Source: JBGSKY01 sp041740995 (GTDB taxonomy: Bacteria > Planctomycetota > Planctomycetia > Pirellulales > Pirellulaceae). From it: a stretch of 13,594 bases of DNA. Both the position numbers and the translations under genes were made by a program. Below, one piece after another: positions 12,755 to 13,594 of this stretch. The stretch's first letter is position 1. The number at the start of each line of letters is the position of its first letter. The stretch is from the NCBI GenBank assembly GCA_041740995.1, contig JBGSKY010000325.1:1-13594 (forward strand). Direction: 5' to 3'. The notes beneath the pieces were generated by a model. That model was not told the DNA's origin. It was given only the letters and a program-made list of their open reading frames with translations, and ran no database searches.

Positions 12755-13594
12755 TCAGGGTGCCAATGCCAGTGGGTTTTTGGCTATGGGAGCTTTCAGT
12801 AAAAAAGACAAACCAATGGCAACCAATCCAAAAAACAGAGCTACTAAACCTGCCAGCCAATAGTTGGTCAAAGGCCCGCCAGGCGATGTCTCGCCAATGA
12901 TTGAACCTGAAATTAACGGCCCAACTCCTGTCGCAAAGTGTGACATGGCTGTATTCAAACTCGTAAATGCACCACGGGCCTTTGGGTCGGCAGACCGGAG
13001 CATCATCGCTTGCGCAGGAACCATGCGACTAGAAGCACTGGCCATAAAAACACTCGACACGAGGATTGCGACTATCAAGCTGACCGGTGGAAGGTTCGTG
13101 ATAACTAAGGTCATAATCGCAGCGGCTGTCGCGGAGCCGATAAATACGCGACGAGCTCCGAAGCGATCAGTCAACCAGCCGCTAATATTCATAACTAAGA
13201 GCGAAAACACACCCGCGACGGCATAGATCTTTGGCAAGTTCTCACGAGCCAACCCACAATTGGCTTCAAGATATGGTGCGATGTAAGGCACGATCATAAA
13301 GGTTCCAAAAACCATCGTTACCATAAAGGCGAACGACCACAAATGATTCGCTTGTCGGACTACGTCCCCAAACATTCGGAAGGGGCTGATTTGAGGAACT
13401 GTTTTATCGGCTGGCAGAGCTGGCAGACTGAAAAAAGTCGCTACCCAGACGACACCGCCTAAACCCGCGATTGCTAGAAACGGCGAGCCAAAGTGGTGCG
13501 ACCAATTCGCGATCGACAGTCCAATCGGCAATCCAATTGTCGAGGCAAACGCAAACGAAGAAGTGACTATACCAATCGCTTTTCCTCGGGATTG
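12755..13594 (-). CDS. Major facilitator superfamily transporter, C-terminal part (5' end outside window)
   Basis: The minus-strand frame is open to the right edge: 279 residues plus a TGA at 12757-12755, with the N-terminus beyond the window. A TTG at 13531 is internal and not a start, because the frame continues upstream with RGKAIGIVTSSFAFASTIG, a conserved part of DHA1-type carriers at the start of transmembrane helix 4. About eight further hydrophobic helices follow. The loop GWLTDRFGARRVF carries the D-R-x-G-x-R-R form of MFS motif A, repeated in the second half of these carriers between helices 8 and 9. A helix with many small residues (SVFMASASSRMVPAQAM) follows. Such proteins are proton-driven inner-membrane exporters of drugs, sugars or metabolites; the substrate cannot be inferred. 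About a third of the protein is missing. It converges on the mutase gene with a 3-bp gap. Confidence 0.88.
   Translation of the reverse strand, partial: QSRGKAIGIVTSSFAFASTIGLPIGLSIANWSHHFGSPFLAIAGLGGVVWVATFFSLPALPADKTVPQISPFRMFGDVVRQANHLWSFAFMVTMVFGTFMIVPYIAPYLEANCGLARENLPKIYAVAGVFSLLVMNISGWLTDRFGARRVFIGSATAAAIMTLVITNLPPVSLIVAILVSSVFMASASSRMVPAQAMMLRSADPKARGAFTSLNTAMSHFATGVGPLISGSIIGETSPGGPLTNYWLAGLVALFFGLVAIGLSFLLKAPIAKNPLALAP

Noticed and set aside
1..13594. CRISPR array, toxin-antitoxin, phage or defence system, tRNA or rRNA
   Set aside because: No regularly spaced repeats, no small paired genes with such signatures, and no tRNA or rRNA sequence were recognised by eye on either strand.

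Overview
The window looks like chromosome from a planctomycete, probably Pirellulales-like, with moderate GC. This is inference from gene content. It has a secreted PQQ-type beta-propeller protein, an exported formylglycine sulfatase, a tetrahydromethanopterin C1-pathway formyltransferase (a methanogen/methylotroph enzyme also known in Planctomycetes), a multi-S1-domain protein and a lineage-type secreted protein of unknown function. Shine-Dalgarno motifs are absent or weak before most genes, and clear before only two of them.

Layout. Bases 1-158 are the 3' end of an IS5-family insertion sequence: the transposase C-terminus followed by a probable terminal repeat. Bases 159-895 hold no convincing gene, but contain two compact dyads and a candidate promoter. 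Then come a secreted beta-propeller protein (896-2185, +), a 333-bp spacer with an 11-bp inverted repeat, and a DUF218/YdcF-type membrane protein (2519-3385, +). Converging on that is a minus-strand group: sulfatase (7146-5461), formylmethanofuran:H4MPT formyltransferase (5464-4523, overlapping the sulfatase stop as GTGA) and an LdhA-type D-lactate dehydrogenase (4409-3423). A divergent intergenic region (7147-7414) separates these from a plus-strand run: a four-S1-domain RNA-binding protein (7415-9058), a secreted unknown protein three bases later (9062-10354), a 3-hydroxyacyl-CoA dehydrogenase-like protein (10415-11314) and a phosphoglucosamine/phosphohexose mutase (11366-12751). An MFS transporter (12755 to the right edge, minus) converges on the mutase with only 3 bp between stop codons and is cut by the window end.

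How the genes fit together. Most are core or housekeeping functions of this lineage rather than one dedicated system. The strongest physical couplings are sulfatase with formyltransferase (overlapping codons) and S1 protein with secreted unknown protein (3-nt gap). The formyltransferase belongs to the H4MPT-linked formaldehyde oxidation route; none of its partner genes lies in the window. I found no CRISPR array, phage module, toxin-antitoxin pair, tRNA or rRNA, and no clear new defence or biosynthetic system. The points most worth following up are the sulfatase-ftr coupling, the His-Asp dyad in the dehydrogenase, the S1/secreted-protein pair, and the gene-poor, dyad-containing tract beside the IS.
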